The notes below the pieces were generated by a model. The model saw nothing but the letters and a program-made list of their open reading frames with translations. It did not search any database and was not told the DNA's origin. A stretch of 52,818 bases of DNA from M55B144 sp964550615 (GTDB lineage: Bacteria > Bipolaricaulota > Bipolaricaulia > UBA7950 > UBA9294): assembly GCA_964550615.1 (NCBI GenBank), contig CAZKAB010000009.1, forward strand, positions 1 through 52,818, read 5' to 3'. Shown here piece after piece: positions 33,248 through 41,589 of this stretch. Position 1 is the first letter of the stretch. Each line of letters begins with the position of its first letter. The position numbers and the translations under genes were made by a program.

Positions 33248-33938
33248 GAAGCCCCGCAGCGCTCCGTTGACGGTAGAGATGTTTGCGAATCGAATGATGA
33301 CGGCAACCTTTTCTCCCGCTGCCGCCGAGGATGAAGCGAGATCCTTTCTCCGAAGGTTCGCACAATACCCGACTATCGCCGCCATTTTTGTCGACCAGCC
33401 ATGGGTTGAGATGGCGCAGGATATCCTCACTCCATTGGGGATCTCGGTTGGTGTCGAAGCCGCCTATCCGGTGGGTAACTGGTCTACCGCAGCAAAAGTG
33501 GCGGCAATAAGGGAGGGTGTACGTCTGGGGGCGGAAGAGATCGATATTGGAGGGCATTTTACAGCGATCAAGTCGGGCGATTTCGACGCCGTCTATGATG
33601 ATGCCAAGGCGATGATCGATGCTTCCAACAAGGAGATTCGCGTCATGGTTATTCCTGAGACGGCCATTGTTACGCGCGACGAACTGGCGCGGACGCTCGA
33701 GGCGTATGCAAAGGCCGGAGTGACGGGAATTAAGACATCGTCCGGGTACGGATGGAATACCTGCGTGGATGATGTTGTCTTGGTCCGGCGCGAGTTCGGC
33801 GAGACGTTCCAGATCGATGTGTCGGGCGGTGTAAGAACGGTCGAACGCGCGCTCGGCTACTTTGCCGCCGGTGCGGACAATATTCACGTGAGCCCCATCT
33901 TTCGCATCCTAGATGAAGCAAAGGAGCTTTTCTCATGA
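33234..33938 (+). CDS. DeoC-like aldolase A (keeps the Schiff-base Lys, lacks the second Lys)
   Basis: The 234-residue TIM-barrel protein aligns with deoxyribose-phosphate aldolase. The Asp of GAEEIDIGG corresponds to Asp102, and the Lys of TGIKTSSGYG to the Schiff-base Lys167 of the Escherichia coli enzyme. At the position of Lys201 (FKPAGGVR) it reads IDVSGGVRT, so that Lys is Asp. It may still form an imine, but proton transfer must differ. An alternative is a related aldolase acting on a non-deoxy sugar phosphate. ATG 33234 is chosen because GGAAGG is upstream; GTG 33228 is possible. The stop overlaps the start of the second DeoC-like gene (ATGA). Confidence 0.8.
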   Translation: MTGNKKPRSAPLTVEMFANRMMTATFSPAAAEDEARSFLRRFAQYPTIAAIFVDQPWVEMAQDILTPLGISVGVEAAYPVGNWSTAAKVAAIREGVRLGAEEIDIGGHFTAIKSGDFDAVYDDAKAMIDASNKEIRVMVIPETAIVTRDELARTLEAYAKAGVTGIKTSSGYGWNTCVDDVVLVRREFGETFQIDVSGGVRTVERALGYFAAGADNIHVSPIFRILDEAKELFS

Positions 33939-34669
33939 CATCGCATGCTCCCGAAACGAAAGATCGCGGCTTGATCGCCGCTGCGATCGAATACACAGAC
34001 CTGCGCAAAGAGATCACCTACAGGGATGTCGAGACGATGTGTACGGAGGCGGTCCTGCACGGTCTTGGAGCGGTCGTCGTCCCCTCTGCGCTCGTTCGTC
34101 CCGCCGCCGGGTGGATTGCGGATGGCGGCCCGTCCGTAGCCACAGTCATCAGCTTTCCATTCGGAACCCAATCCGTGTGCGTCAAAGCGCGAGAGGCGGT
34201 TGTTGCCGTCGAGCAAGGCGCAAGCGAGCTTGACATCGTTCCCCACTTCGGAGCAATCCTTGCCGGGAGATGGGATGACTTGCGCAGAGAACTCGCAGAG
34301 ATTCGAAACGCAACGGGCAAGGTGGCGTTGAAACTGGTGCTGGAGACCGACCGACTGAGTTCTGAGCAGATCAGCGAAGCGTGCGCCATTGCTTTGGATT
34401 GTGGATTCGATTATGTTGCGAACACGGTCGGATTTCGCCTTGTCTCCACCGATCCGAATGCGCAGGGCTCCGCCAGCGCCCAGGTAGTAGAGACCCTACA
34501 CAATCTTTCTCTCAATCGTCTCAAGGTCAAGGCAGCGGGAGGAGTGACAACACTCGCGATTGTAGGGGCTCTCATTGATGCCGGCGCGCGACGTGTGGCT
34601 GTGAATGTGTCACTCGGCGGACTGCGCGCGCTTGGTTTGACGCCACGCGCAAGAGAAGGGGAATCATGA
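33935..34669 (+). CDS. DeoC-like protein B (keeps the second Lys, lacks the Schiff-base Lys)
   Basis: The 244-residue protein is a second DeoC homologue. The Asp of GASELDIVP matches Asp102 and the Lys of LKVKAAGGV matches Lys201. However, the Schiff-base position (FIKTSTG in Escherichia coli) reads YVANTVG, so Lys167 is Ala. Class I aldolase chemistry by the usual mechanism is therefore unlikely. Options are a non-catalytic partner of protein A, a mutase or lyase using another mechanism, or a Lys moved to the other site. Both overlaps, with A and the AhpD-like gene, are ATGA. The pattern is opposite to that of the adjacent paralogue. Confidence 0.78.
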   Translation: MTSHAPETKDRGLIAAAIEYTDLRKEITYRDVETMCTEAVLHGLGAVVVPSALVRPAAGWIADGGPSVATVISFPFGTQSVCVKAREAVVAVEQGASELDIVPHFGAILAGRWDDLRRELAEIRNATGKVALKLVLETDRLSSEQISEACAIALDCGFDYVANTVGFRLVSTDPNAQGSASAQVVETLHNLSLNRLKVKAAGGVTTLAIVGALIDAGARRVAVNVSLGGLRALGLTPRAREGES

Positions 34670-35025
34670 GCAACATCGAAGCAATGTATCAAGCCACAGA
34701 GGATCTTGCTGAAACCATGAAGCGTCTTTCCGTTCCTCCGTATGCCGGCACTGTTTCCGCATGGCGCAGATTTACCGCTGCTGCACATGCGGACGGTGCG
34801 GTATCAAGAAAGCACAAAGAGTTGATCGCGGTCGCCATCTCGCTCGTCAAGGGCTGCGAGCGCTGCATCTCGTACCACGTCCGCTCTGCGATCACTGCGG
34901 GCGCGACAGAAGATGAGATTAAGGAATCCGCGTTCGTTGCCGTCATCATGGACGGCGGCCCCGCCCTGGCGCACATGGGCGCGGTCTTGGACGCCATCGA
35001 AGCCCATAGAGGGGAAGAGACATGA
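34666..35025 (+). CDS. AhpD/carboxymuconolactone decarboxylase-family protein
   Basis: The 119-residue all-helical protein has the family motif: ERCISYHVRSAITAGAT with the CxxC of GCERC and a following His (about residues 63-71). Such proteins are either alkylhydroperoxidase D-like thiol oxidoreductases or decarboxylases; the CxxC-x3-H form usually points to a redox role. It may protect oxygen-sensitive enzymes in the cluster. It is coupled on both sides by ATGA overlaps, to the second DeoC gene and to the transaldolase-like gene. No substrate is known. Confidence 0.85.
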   Translation: MSNIEAMYQATEDLAETMKRLSVPPYAGTVSAWRRFTAAAHADGAVSRKHKELIAVAISLVKGCERCISYHVRSAITAGATEDEIKESAFVAVIMDGGPALAHMGAVLDAIEAHRGEET

Positions 35026-35684
35026 AGCTGATACTAATCTCGGCTGATCCAAATGAGATAAGAGAATTCTACCGGCTTGGCATCTTTGTTGGGGTCGCCA
35101 GTAATCCGAGCCTCGTTGCGCAGGCAGGCGTCCCTTCGGAGGAACTTGTCCGCACTCTGCTTGGCATCGTCCCGGATCCGGTGTTCATTCAGGTCAGCGG
35201 AATCACGGCTGACGAAATGGTCAGAGAAGGACGGTGCCTGGCGAAGATCGACCCGGCCCGCGTTGTAGTGAAGGTTCCTGTGACAGCTGCGGGGATCGAA
35301 GCGATTCACGAACTGTCTGCGGAAGAGGTTCGCATCACGGCAACGGCCATTTGTGCGACTAACGAGGCATTGCTAGCGGCGAGGGCGGGGGCGGTGTTCC
35401 TCGCGCCGTACATGGCGCGGATCTATGATATCGGTGGGGACGGGTGTCAGGTGGTTGGAGATATGGTGGAACTTGTGCGGAAACACAATCTGCCTGCCAG
35501 CGTGATCGCGGCCAGTGTCCGCACTCCCGAAGAGTTGATGCTGGCCTGGAAGATCGGCGCGGATTACGCGGCAATCCAATCCAACGTCATTGCGAAGATC
35601 TGTTCGAATCCTGCAGTGGAGGCAGCCGCAGTGAAGTTCCACGAGGACTACACTCAGGCATTCGGTAACCAAGGTTCTACATAA
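35022..35684 (+). CDS. Transaldolase/fructose-6-phosphate aldolase-like protein (TalC/FSA group)
   Basis: The 220-residue single-barrel protein has the FSA-size layout: N-terminal ISADPNEIREF with Asp, ASNPSLVAQAG, the Schiff-base Lys of VVVKVPVTAAGIEAI and FLAPYMARIYDIGGDG (Tyr/Arg region). It transfers or cleaves a dihydroxyacetone or glycolaldehyde unit from a ketose or ketose phosphate. Its ATGA overlap with the AhpD-like gene shows tight coupling. Whether it is a true transaldolase or an aldolase on an unusual sugar cannot be told. Sulfosugar transaldolases belong to the same fold, which keeps a sulfonate route open. Confidence 0.87.
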   Translation: MKLILISADPNEIREFYRLGIFVGVASNPSLVAQAGVPSEELVRTLLGIVPDPVFIQVSGITADEMVREGRCLAKIDPARVVVKVPVTAAGIEAIHELSAEEVRITATAICATNEALLAARAGAVFLAPYMARIYDIGGDGCQVVGDMVELVRKHNLPASVIAASVRTPEELMLAWKIGADYAAIQSNVIAKICSNPAVEAAAVKFHEDYTQAFGNQGST

Positions 35685-35701
35685 GGAAGGAGAGGTCACC
35701 C

Positions 35702-36517
35702 ATGAAGTACGAAAACGTAGGCGGAGCGAGAATCCCCGCGCTTGGTTTCGGCACGTTCCGGATGAAGGGCGCTGAATGCACTCAGGCGGTGGAGAATGCG
35801 CTCAAGATAGGCTACCGGCATTTGGACACTGCCGAAATCTACGAGAACGAGAAGGCCGTCGGCGATGGGATTCGTTCCGTCGGAATCGCGCGGAAGGATC
35901 TGTTCATCACCACCAAGGCGTGGATGGACGACCTATCTCCCGATGGCGTGCGAAAGAGTCTGAACAAGAGTCTACGGGACATCGGCATCGACTATGTCGA
36001 CCTATGGCTGATTCACTGGCCGAATCCGAAGTTTCCAGTGGAAGAGACTCTGGAAGCGATGCTGAAAGAAGTTGCCCAAGGCAAGGTTCGACATATCGGC
36101 GTGAGTAATTTCCCCGTCGCCTTGTTTGAGCGTGCTGCGAAAGCCGCACCGATTGTGTGTAATCAGGTCGAATATCATCCATACCTCGACCAATCCAAAG
36201 TCATTAACGCCGCCCGCAAGCACGACGCTCTCGTGACGGCATACGCGCCGTTGGGGATCGGAAAATGCCATTCCGATGAAACGATCGCTGCGATCGGGGC
36301 CAAGTACGAGAAAACAGCAGCTCAGACTACGCTGCGTTGGTTCATGCAGCAATCGCACGTAGGCGCGATTCCGAAGGCGTCCGGATTCGATCATGCGAAA
36401 GAGAATTTCGAGATCTTCGATTTCGAGCTATCCGACAATGACATGGCTGCGATGAACGCGATGGCGCGCGGCGAACGGATGATCCAGCCCGACTTTGGTC
36501 CCGAGTGGGACAATTAG
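35702..36517 (+). CDS. Aldo/keto reductase
   Basis: The 271-residue NADPH-type aldo/keto reductase shows the tetrad: Asp in HLDTAEIYENE, Tyr in the same segment, Lys in ITTKAW and His in LIHWPNP. It also has the signature GKVRHIGVSNF and the cofactor loop IPKASGF. It reduces an aldehyde or ketone to an alcohol, or the reverse. In this operon it may reduce the aldehyde product of an aldolase (such as lactaldehyde or glycolaldehyde) and balance electrons from the AOR. AAGGAGG-like sequence precedes ATG 35702. It is separate from its neighbours by 17 and 32 bases. Confidence 0.9.
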   Translation: MKYENVGGARIPALGFGTFRMKGAECTQAVENALKIGYRHLDTAEIYENEKAVGDGIRSVGIARKDLFITTKAWMDDLSPDGVRKSLNKSLRDIGIDYVDLWLIHWPNPKFPVEETLEAMLKEVAQGKVRHIGVSNFPVALFERAAKAAPIVCNQVEYHPYLDQSKVINAARKHDALVTAYAPLGIGKCHSDETIAAIGAKYEKTAAQTTLRWFMQQSHVGAIPKASGFDHAKENFEIFDFELSDNDMAAMNAMARGERMIQPDFGPEWDN

Positions 36518-36549
36518 GCCAATCGAAGCCGGTTCCGGAGGGGGATTCG

Positions 36550-37524
36550 ATGAGTGAGCTGCCGGGGCCGGGGCGTGTGCCGACCCTCTACTTCATCGGT
36601 GTCACGACAACTCGCTCGTCGATCATGCGAGTCTTTCCGCGCTGGGCGGAGGAACTCGGGATCGGTGCGGAGATAGTCGGAGTCGACTTCGCCCTGCACG
36701 ACCGCCCGGAGCGGTATCGGCGGATCGTCGAACACATCAAGACCGATCCGCTTTCCATGGGTGCACTGGTTACCACCCACAAGTTGGATCTGCTGTCGGC
36801 GACCAGTGACCTGTTCGACACGCTGGGACCGTACGCTGCACGTCTCGGCGAGATCAGCTGCATATCGAAGCGGGGTGAGAAACTTGTGGGCAAGGCGATG
36901 GATCCTATCACGAGCGGGCTGGCTCTGGATGCTCTTGTGCCCGAGACGCACTGGAGGTCGGGCGCCGAGGTTCTGGTCATGGGGGCCGGCGGCTCTTCGC
37001 TCGCGCTCACCGTAGACTTGTTGGAACGAGCGCGTGCCGGCCGACCCCATCCAGAGCGAATCGTCGTTTCCAACCGAAGCCCGGGTCGGCTGGACGAGAT
37101 GCGCCAAGTGCACGTCGACATCAAGGCCGATACTGTCGTGGAATACGTTCTGGCGCCCGATGCCGCGGAGAACGATCAGCTTTGTGCCGGAATGCCTCCG
37201 GGAACGCTGATCGTGAACGCCACCGGCCTGGGTAAGGATCGTCCCGGCTCCCCGCTGTCCGACCGAGCGGTGTTCCCCAAACGGGCCCGCGTGTGGGATT
37301 TCAACTACAGAGGAGATCTTCGCTTCCTGGAACAAGCGCGGTCACAGATGGAGGATCGTGAACTGATGGTCGAAGACGGGTGGACATACTTCATTCACGG
37401 ATGGACGCGCGTGATCAGCGAAGTATTCGATGTCGATATACCGACATCCGGGCCCTTCTTCGACCGGCTTTCCGAGGTCGCTGCGCAGGTGAGATCAACG
37501 CACAAGGAGGCTGGCCGACAGTGA
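36550..37524 (+). CDS. Shikimate dehydrogenase-like NAD(P) oxidoreductase
   Basis: The 324-residue protein has the two-domain shikimate dehydrogenase layout. The catalytic Lys is in VTTHKLDLL and the catalytic Asp in AMDPITSGLAL, matching the Lys-Asp dyad. The nucleotide site is VMGAGGSSLAL and a C-terminal NATGLGKDRPGSPL follows. The family oxidises or reduces hydroxyls on ring acids; here, in a sugar operon with no other aromatic pathway gene, a role on a sugar-derived cyclic or polyol acid is more likely than aroE. ATG 36550 is preceded by GGAGGGGG. Its stop overlaps the next gene (GTGA). Confidence 0.85.
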   Translation: MSELPGPGRVPTLYFIGVTTTRSSIMRVFPRWAEELGIGAEIVGVDFALHDRPERYRRIVEHIKTDPLSMGALVTTHKLDLLSATSDLFDTLGPYAARLGEISCISKRGEKLVGKAMDPITSGLALDALVPETHWRSGAEVLVMGAGGSSLALTVDLLERARAGRPHPERIVVSNRSPGRLDEMRQVHVDIKADTVVEYVLAPDAAENDQLCAGMPPGTLIVNATGLGKDRPGSPLSDRAVFPKRARVWDFNYRGDLRFLEQARSQMEDRELMVEDGWTYFIHGWTRVISEVFDVDIPTSGPFFDRLSEVAAQVRSTHKEAGRQ

Positions 37525-38096
37525 CAGCATACGACATTCCGTTTGGCGTAGAGGTTGATTTCGAGACGGGTGCAATGGAAGCAGCTGACCGTGTCATAGT
37601 TCGGCGCGCGTCTGGCATGCGAGGATACTATGCCGACGCAGACGCCCTTGAACAGATCATCTCCTCTGGGGATCCGATTCACTATCGCGTATATGAGAAG
37701 GCCATTCCCGAGCAGGAAGGCCATCTCCTGTTCTGTATGAGTGTGCTCGAACCGGGAAGAGTTGGAAGGGAATTCTTCTTCACCAAGGGGCATTATCATA
37801 CGGTCGCCGATACCGCTGAGACGTATCTCTGCATCCGGGGGCAGGGGATCATGCTGATGAAGACCACAGACGGGCGCTGGGCGGCGGAATCGATGCGGGC
37901 GGGGCGCATGGTGTATGCTCCGCCCTTCTGGGCTCATCGATCGATCAACACCGGACCCGAGCCTCTGATCTCGTTTTGCGTCTACCCTGCACATGCGGGG
38001 CACAACTACGGAGATATAGAGACGGAAGGGTTCCCTAAACGTGTTATATACAGTCCGTCAGGGCCATCCCTTGCCGACCCTGCATCCCTTTGCTAA
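37521..38096 (+). CDS. Cupin-type phosphoglucose isomerase-like protein
   Basis: The 191-residue protein is a single-domain cupin like archaeal phosphoglucose isomerase. The metal motif KGHYHTVADTAETY gives two His and a Glu, and a second His is in FWAHRSINTGPEPL. The start is GTG at 37521, with AAGGAGG 10 bases upstream, overlapping the previous stop by GTGA. It interconverts an aldose and a ketose phosphate, but similar cupins act on other sugars. It is the last gene of the right arm, and its stop overlaps that of the convergent GntR gene by 4 bases. Confidence 0.88.
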   Translation: MTAYDIPFGVEVDFETGAMEAADRVIVRRASGMRGYYADADALEQIISSGDPIHYRVYEKAIPEQEGHLLFCMSVLEPGRVGREFFFTKGHYHTVADTAETYLCIRGQGIMLMKTTDGRWAAESMRAGRMVYAPPFWAHRSINTGPEPLISFCVYPAHAGHNYGDIETEGFPKRVIYSPSGPSLADPASLC

Positions 38097-38953
38097 CAGG
38101 CTTCGTTCGTGGGAGGATGCGTACGCGGGCACGCCTTTCGTCGCGGCTCTGCCTGTTGTGCGGTATCGGCAGAGATGAGATTCTTGAACGAAACCCCCTC
38201 GCGGACGTAGGCGGTCATTGCTTCGACCGGTCGCATTTCGTCGTCAAACGCCAAGCCGGTCAGCAGGAGAATCGGTGCGAACAGAGGCACTCCCAGCAAG
38301 CGAGCTACTTCGATGTCCAGGATCTCCGCCGCCTCAGCGCATCGTTCGGCCTTCTTGATGGGACACCCATACTTCTCGCGCAGCGTCGCAAATAGGCTCT
38401 CACCGACGAAAGGCGTCTTCTCTATCGCAGGGAACCGGCGTGCCGAAAGCTTCGAGTCGCACACCATGACTATGCGACCGCCAACCATATGCAGACGTCG
38501 GATATAGCAGAGCTTCTCGCCTGCTTCAACGTCAAGCGTGTCAGCGTCCTCGTCTGTTGCTTCTGTGAGCGTACGGGTAACAAACTCTGTTCTATGGTCG
38601 TCCCGGCGCCCGATCTCGTCGGAAAAGCTAAGGCTGTTGTTCAGAAGGGAAAGCTGTGTAGGCAACATCTCCTGCACAAACGTCCCGCGGCCGCGCTGGC
38701 GTGAAAGCCATCCACGTCTGATCAATTCCTGGACGGCGCGGTTTGCCGTTGGACGGCTGACGGAGAAATGCGCCGCAATTGCTTCCTCTGCGGGGAACCG
38801 ATCCCCGGACTCGAGGGTGTGGTCACGGATTGCGCGCTGCAGTATGAGATAAAGCTGATAGTAGAGGGGGATTGACGACGTTGCCGAGATTCCGAAGCCG
38901 TAACTGGATATGCGATGGAGAAACCCATTGTTGTCATGATTGTCGATAGTCAT
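38093..38953 (-). CDS. GntR-family regulator with UTRA domain (second paralogue)
   Basis: The 286-residue regulator is a close paralogue of the one at 24356: SIPLYYQLYLILQRAI, FPAEEAIAAHFSVSRPTANRAVQEL and GRGTFVQE, then a UTRA domain with YIRRLHMVGG and FVGESLFATLREKYG. Both share the DNA-reading helix, so they may see the same operator, but their ligand domains differ. ATG 38953 is chosen because GAAGGGAGAAG lies upstream. Its stop overlaps the stop of the cupin isomerase gene by 4 bases. It probably adds a second signal to cluster control. Confidence 0.9.
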   Translation of the reverse strand: MTIDNHDNNGFLHRISSYGFGISATSSIPLYYQLYLILQRAIRDHTLESGDRFPAEEAIAAHFSVSRPTANRAVQELIRRGWLSRQRGRGTFVQEMLPTQLSLLNNSLSFSDEIGRRDDHRTEFVTRTLTEATDEDADTLDVEAGEKLCYIRRLHMVGGRIVMVCDSKLSARRFPAIEKTPFVGESLFATLREKYGCPIKKAERCAEAAEILDIEVARLLGVPLFAPILLLTGLAFDDEMRPVEAMTAYVREGVSFKNLISADTAQQAEPRRKACPRTHPPTNEAC

Positions 38954-39268
38954 AACTTCTCCCTTCAAAGCAGGCATTTGCAAGGATACCCCTGCTATGA
39001 TGTAAACACAAGGAAACAGAAGCTAGAGGAGCGCCGTTCGGTATGATCCGGGATGACATACGTTATGGGAGATCAGAGGTGTGATCTCCTCATGCGGTGG
39101 ATCTAGCAGCGAGTTCGCTGTGGACGTCCATTAGCCACAGATGATTGTGTCAGGACATTGAACGCAAGCGCTGACCGGCGTCAGCAGTTGTCACACCAGT
39201 GCCGGGCCAGATGCTGCAAACGAATTCCGGCCGAGCAGTGACTTTCATTGTCAGATCCTGCTGGATTG
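38954..39268. other. Intergenic region with an inverted repeat
   Basis: About 315 bases between the second GntR gene and the end of the gapped lipoprotein gene. It contains the GntR promoter candidate and a perfect 8-bp inverted repeat, GGAGATCA (39068-39075) with TGATCTCC (39082-39089), loop 6. No gene is supported. The repeat could be an operator or the 3' end structure of the lipoprotein mRNA. Confidence 0.5.
38983..39011 (-). promoter_or_regulatory. Possible promoter of the second GntR gene
   Basis: On the reverse strand TTGTGT (39006-39011) and TATCCT (38983-38988) are 17 bases apart, 29 bases before the ATG. The match is moderate (four of six in each box). Confidence 0.4.
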
Positions 39269-40154
39269 CTACGGTGCCGTCGAGTGGAAGATACCATTAA
39301 ACCCTGCCGCGAAGACATCGTTCGCGCTGCTTCCCCAGATGCTATACATATCGCTCAAACCGCCACCGGCACACTGATGCCAATCGGTTCCGTTGAAGTG
39401 CAGTCTGGCGCTGTTGTGCAGGGTGCCGTCGCCGTCCACAAGAATATCTGTGGGACTCGCCCCCCATATTGAGCGGAGCGTCGGCAACGGTTCGCCGCTT
39501 GTTCCGATGCTCAGAGGATATGGCATCTGGGNNNNNNNNNNNNNNNNNNNNNNNNNNNNNNNNNNNNNNNNNNNNNNNNNNNNNNNNNNNNNNNNNNNNN
39601 NNNNNNNNNNNNNNNNNNNNNNNNNNNNNNNTTGTGCCGTTGTAGTGGATAATGACGCCGCTCCAGCCAGCCGCGTACACGTTGTTCCACGATCTCCCCC
39701 AAACACTGGTGAAGAATGCATTCGTCGGCTCGCTCATCTTCGTCCATACTCGCGCAGTCGGATCGGCGCCGGTTCCACTCCCTGCGGTAGTGAACGATCT
39801 CGTCGGCGCGGCAGGTGAATCTCCCGCGGAGTTGGATGCCCATACCGTCCAGTAATAGGTTGTTCCGCTGTCAAAACTCTCGAGCGTTATCTGGGTCGCT
39901 TCGCCCACTGAGGACTGGAACACAAGCGACGAGGCGGTGAGCGATGGATCGACGCAGACTGTAGGTTTGTACTGCGTTGCCTGTGATGCAGAACTCCATG
40001 AAAAAGAAACACTATCTCCATCGATTACGGCTCCGTCGGAAGGCGTCAGCAGAGCCGGAACGCCTGGGGCGGCAACTGGAAGACATCCTGCTACCGCCGC
40101 CAACAAGCCCGCGAGAATGATGAATGTCGTGCATGCGCGTGCTTTCAGCAGCAT
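39269..40154 (-). CDS. Lipoprotein with fibronectin-like domain and WG-type propeller repeats, interrupted by a gap
   Basis: The gene starts at ATG 40154 with AAGGAGG 5 bases upstream and ends at TAG 39269. The signal peptide ends in a lipobox (LLAAVAGC). A fibronectin type III-like domain follows (DGDSVSFSWSSA...TTYYWTVWASNSAG). Next come repeats of 'SVWGRSWNNVYAAGWSGVIIHYNG', continued after the gap as SIWGASPTDIL and SIWGSSANDVFAAGFNGIFHS. These are propeller-blade repeats common in secreted proteins. The two halves are in different frames only because the 100-N run at 39532-39631 has a nominal length, so the gene is probably intact. Confidence 0.78.
39532..39631. other. Scaffold gap, 100 N
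   Basis: Exactly 100 N inside the lipoprotein gene. No duplicate flanks are visible here, so real sequence may be missing, but the repeat pattern on both sides suggests only a short piece. Confidence 0.95.
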
Positions 40155-40653
40155 CGTTACCTCCTTTGAGGCAAGGTACACCCTGTTTCGGCGGGCATGC
40201 GAGCGTATCCAGCAACACGGCCATTGGGCGCGGCAAACGATTGTGTAGTCTCATTTTCACGATATGGCAGGTGTGCACCCAGATGAGCCGGACATTGCCC
40301 GATACTGACGGGGTCAATCCGTCTCTGGGAGGGTCCGCCAGCAAAGCGAGAATGGATACCGATCATGTCCCTACAAAGGAGGCGCAGCAACTGCAGTCGG
40401 TTGTTCACTCTTTCATCGAATCGATTGTTGCCGGCTGCTAGGAACAGCAAAAGGATGTGGCTTGACCTTATGCTGAGGACAGCCTTGCTGCACGCGGAAT
40501 CGTGTACTGGATACGTATCTCCGCTATTTCCCCAGTGGCGATCGGTATTCCACGCTGGCTGGGCCGTGGCTGCGCTCCGGAAGCCAAGGGATAGTCGACT
40601 CGCGGACCCAAATGAGGTATCTTGAAGGACTCAAGCGCGAACCGGAGCGAGAC
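40155..40653. other. Intergenic region, no gene seen
   Basis: About 500 bases between the lipoprotein gene and the second MscS gene. Small ORFs on both strands have no recognisable domains or good start sites. It must contain the divergent promoters, but no clear pair could be picked. Confidence 0.5.
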
Positions 40654-41589
40654 ATGCAAAAGGCGATCGACTGGCTCGGCACGGTAACAGGGTTCGGATC
40701 TCAGACAATGGGTAAGCTGTTGCTCACAGCGGGCATTGTCATTCTCTTGTGGTTAATCCGGTGGGCATTCATCGTTGTCGTGCACCGAAGAACGGATGAA
40801 CCTCGAACCAGGTACCACTGGCGGAAGATTGGCACTTACTCACTCACAATCGTCGGGGTCATACTCGTTGGGCGGGTATGGCTGGAAGGAATCCAATCGC
40901 TCGTAACGTACTTGGGACTTGTGTCGGCCGGGATAGCTATCGCGTTGAGGGATCCCATCGTCAACTGGTTCGGATGGGCGTTCATCGGGTGGAGAAGGCC
41001 ATTCACGATTGGCGACCGGATTCAAATCGGGTCGCTTTCCGGCGACGTGATCGATATCGGCGTATCAACGTTCTCTGTGCTTGAGGTGGCTCCGCCCGAA
41101 CTGGGCGAGCAGATGACCGGCCGTATCGTCCATGTGCCAAACGGGAAGGTATTCGTTGAGCCGCTTGTCAACATCACTCAAGGATTCAAGTATGTCTGGA
41201 ACGAGATTCCGATCACAGTCACGTTTGAGTCTGACTGGCGCAAAGCGAAAGGGATTCTCGAGGAGATACTGAAGACACGAGTTGAGTCCGTCACAGAAGA
41301 GGCTGCCCGTTTTATACGAGATGCGTCTCGTAAGTTCCTGATCGCTTCCGCAAGCGTACGCCCCGTGGTCTATACGCGAATTGTGGCCGATGGCGTCGAA
41401 TTGACTGTTCGCTACATCTGTGAAGCTAGGTCGAGGAGAAGAAGCTCTGAAGCCATCTGTGAGGCAGTGTTGGAAGCATTCGAGACGGAACCGCTGATCG
41501 ACTTCGCCTACAAGACGTCACGAATCTTTCGCCAAACCGAGGAAGGAAACGAAGCTCTCCGTCCGCAATCGCGTTCGTCCGTTGAGTAG
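40654..41589 (+). CDS. MscS-family mechanosensitive channel, divergent member
   Basis: The protein has about 311 residues with three hydrophobic segments: LLLTAGIVILLWLIRWAFIVVV, YSLTIVGVILVGRVW and LGLVSAGIAIALRDPIVNWFGW. The last is the pore helix, with GLVSAG and RDPIVN typical of the wider family. The beta domain follows (FTIGDRIQIG, VHVPNGKVFVEPLVN). It differs from the shorter MscS at 9634 and may gate other solutes. ATG 40654 is chosen for GGAG 6 bases upstream; ATG 40612 is an alternative. It is monocistronic, with a terminator not evident. Confidence 0.85.
   Translation: MQKAIDWLGTVTGFGSQTMGKLLLTAGIVILLWLIRWAFIVVVHRRTDEPRTRYHWRKIGTYSLTIVGVILVGRVWLEGIQSLVTYLGLVSAGIAIALRDPIVNWFGWAFIGWRRPFTIGDRIQIGSLSGDVIDIGVSTFSVLEVAPPELGEQMTGRIVHVPNGKVFVEPLVNITQGFKYVWNEIPITVTFESDWRKAKGILEEILKTRVESVTEEAARFIRDASRKFLIASASVRPVVYTRIVADGVELTVRYICEARSRRRSSEAICEAVLEAFETEPLIDFAYKTSRIFRQTEEGNEALRPQSRSSVE

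Noticed and set aside
39068..39089. Inverted repeat as a terminator
   Set aside because: The 8-bp stem is perfect but has no T-tract on either strand.
39269..40154. Frameshift in the lipoprotein gene
   Set aside because: The frame change falls at a 100-N gap of nominal size, so it says nothing about the real gene.
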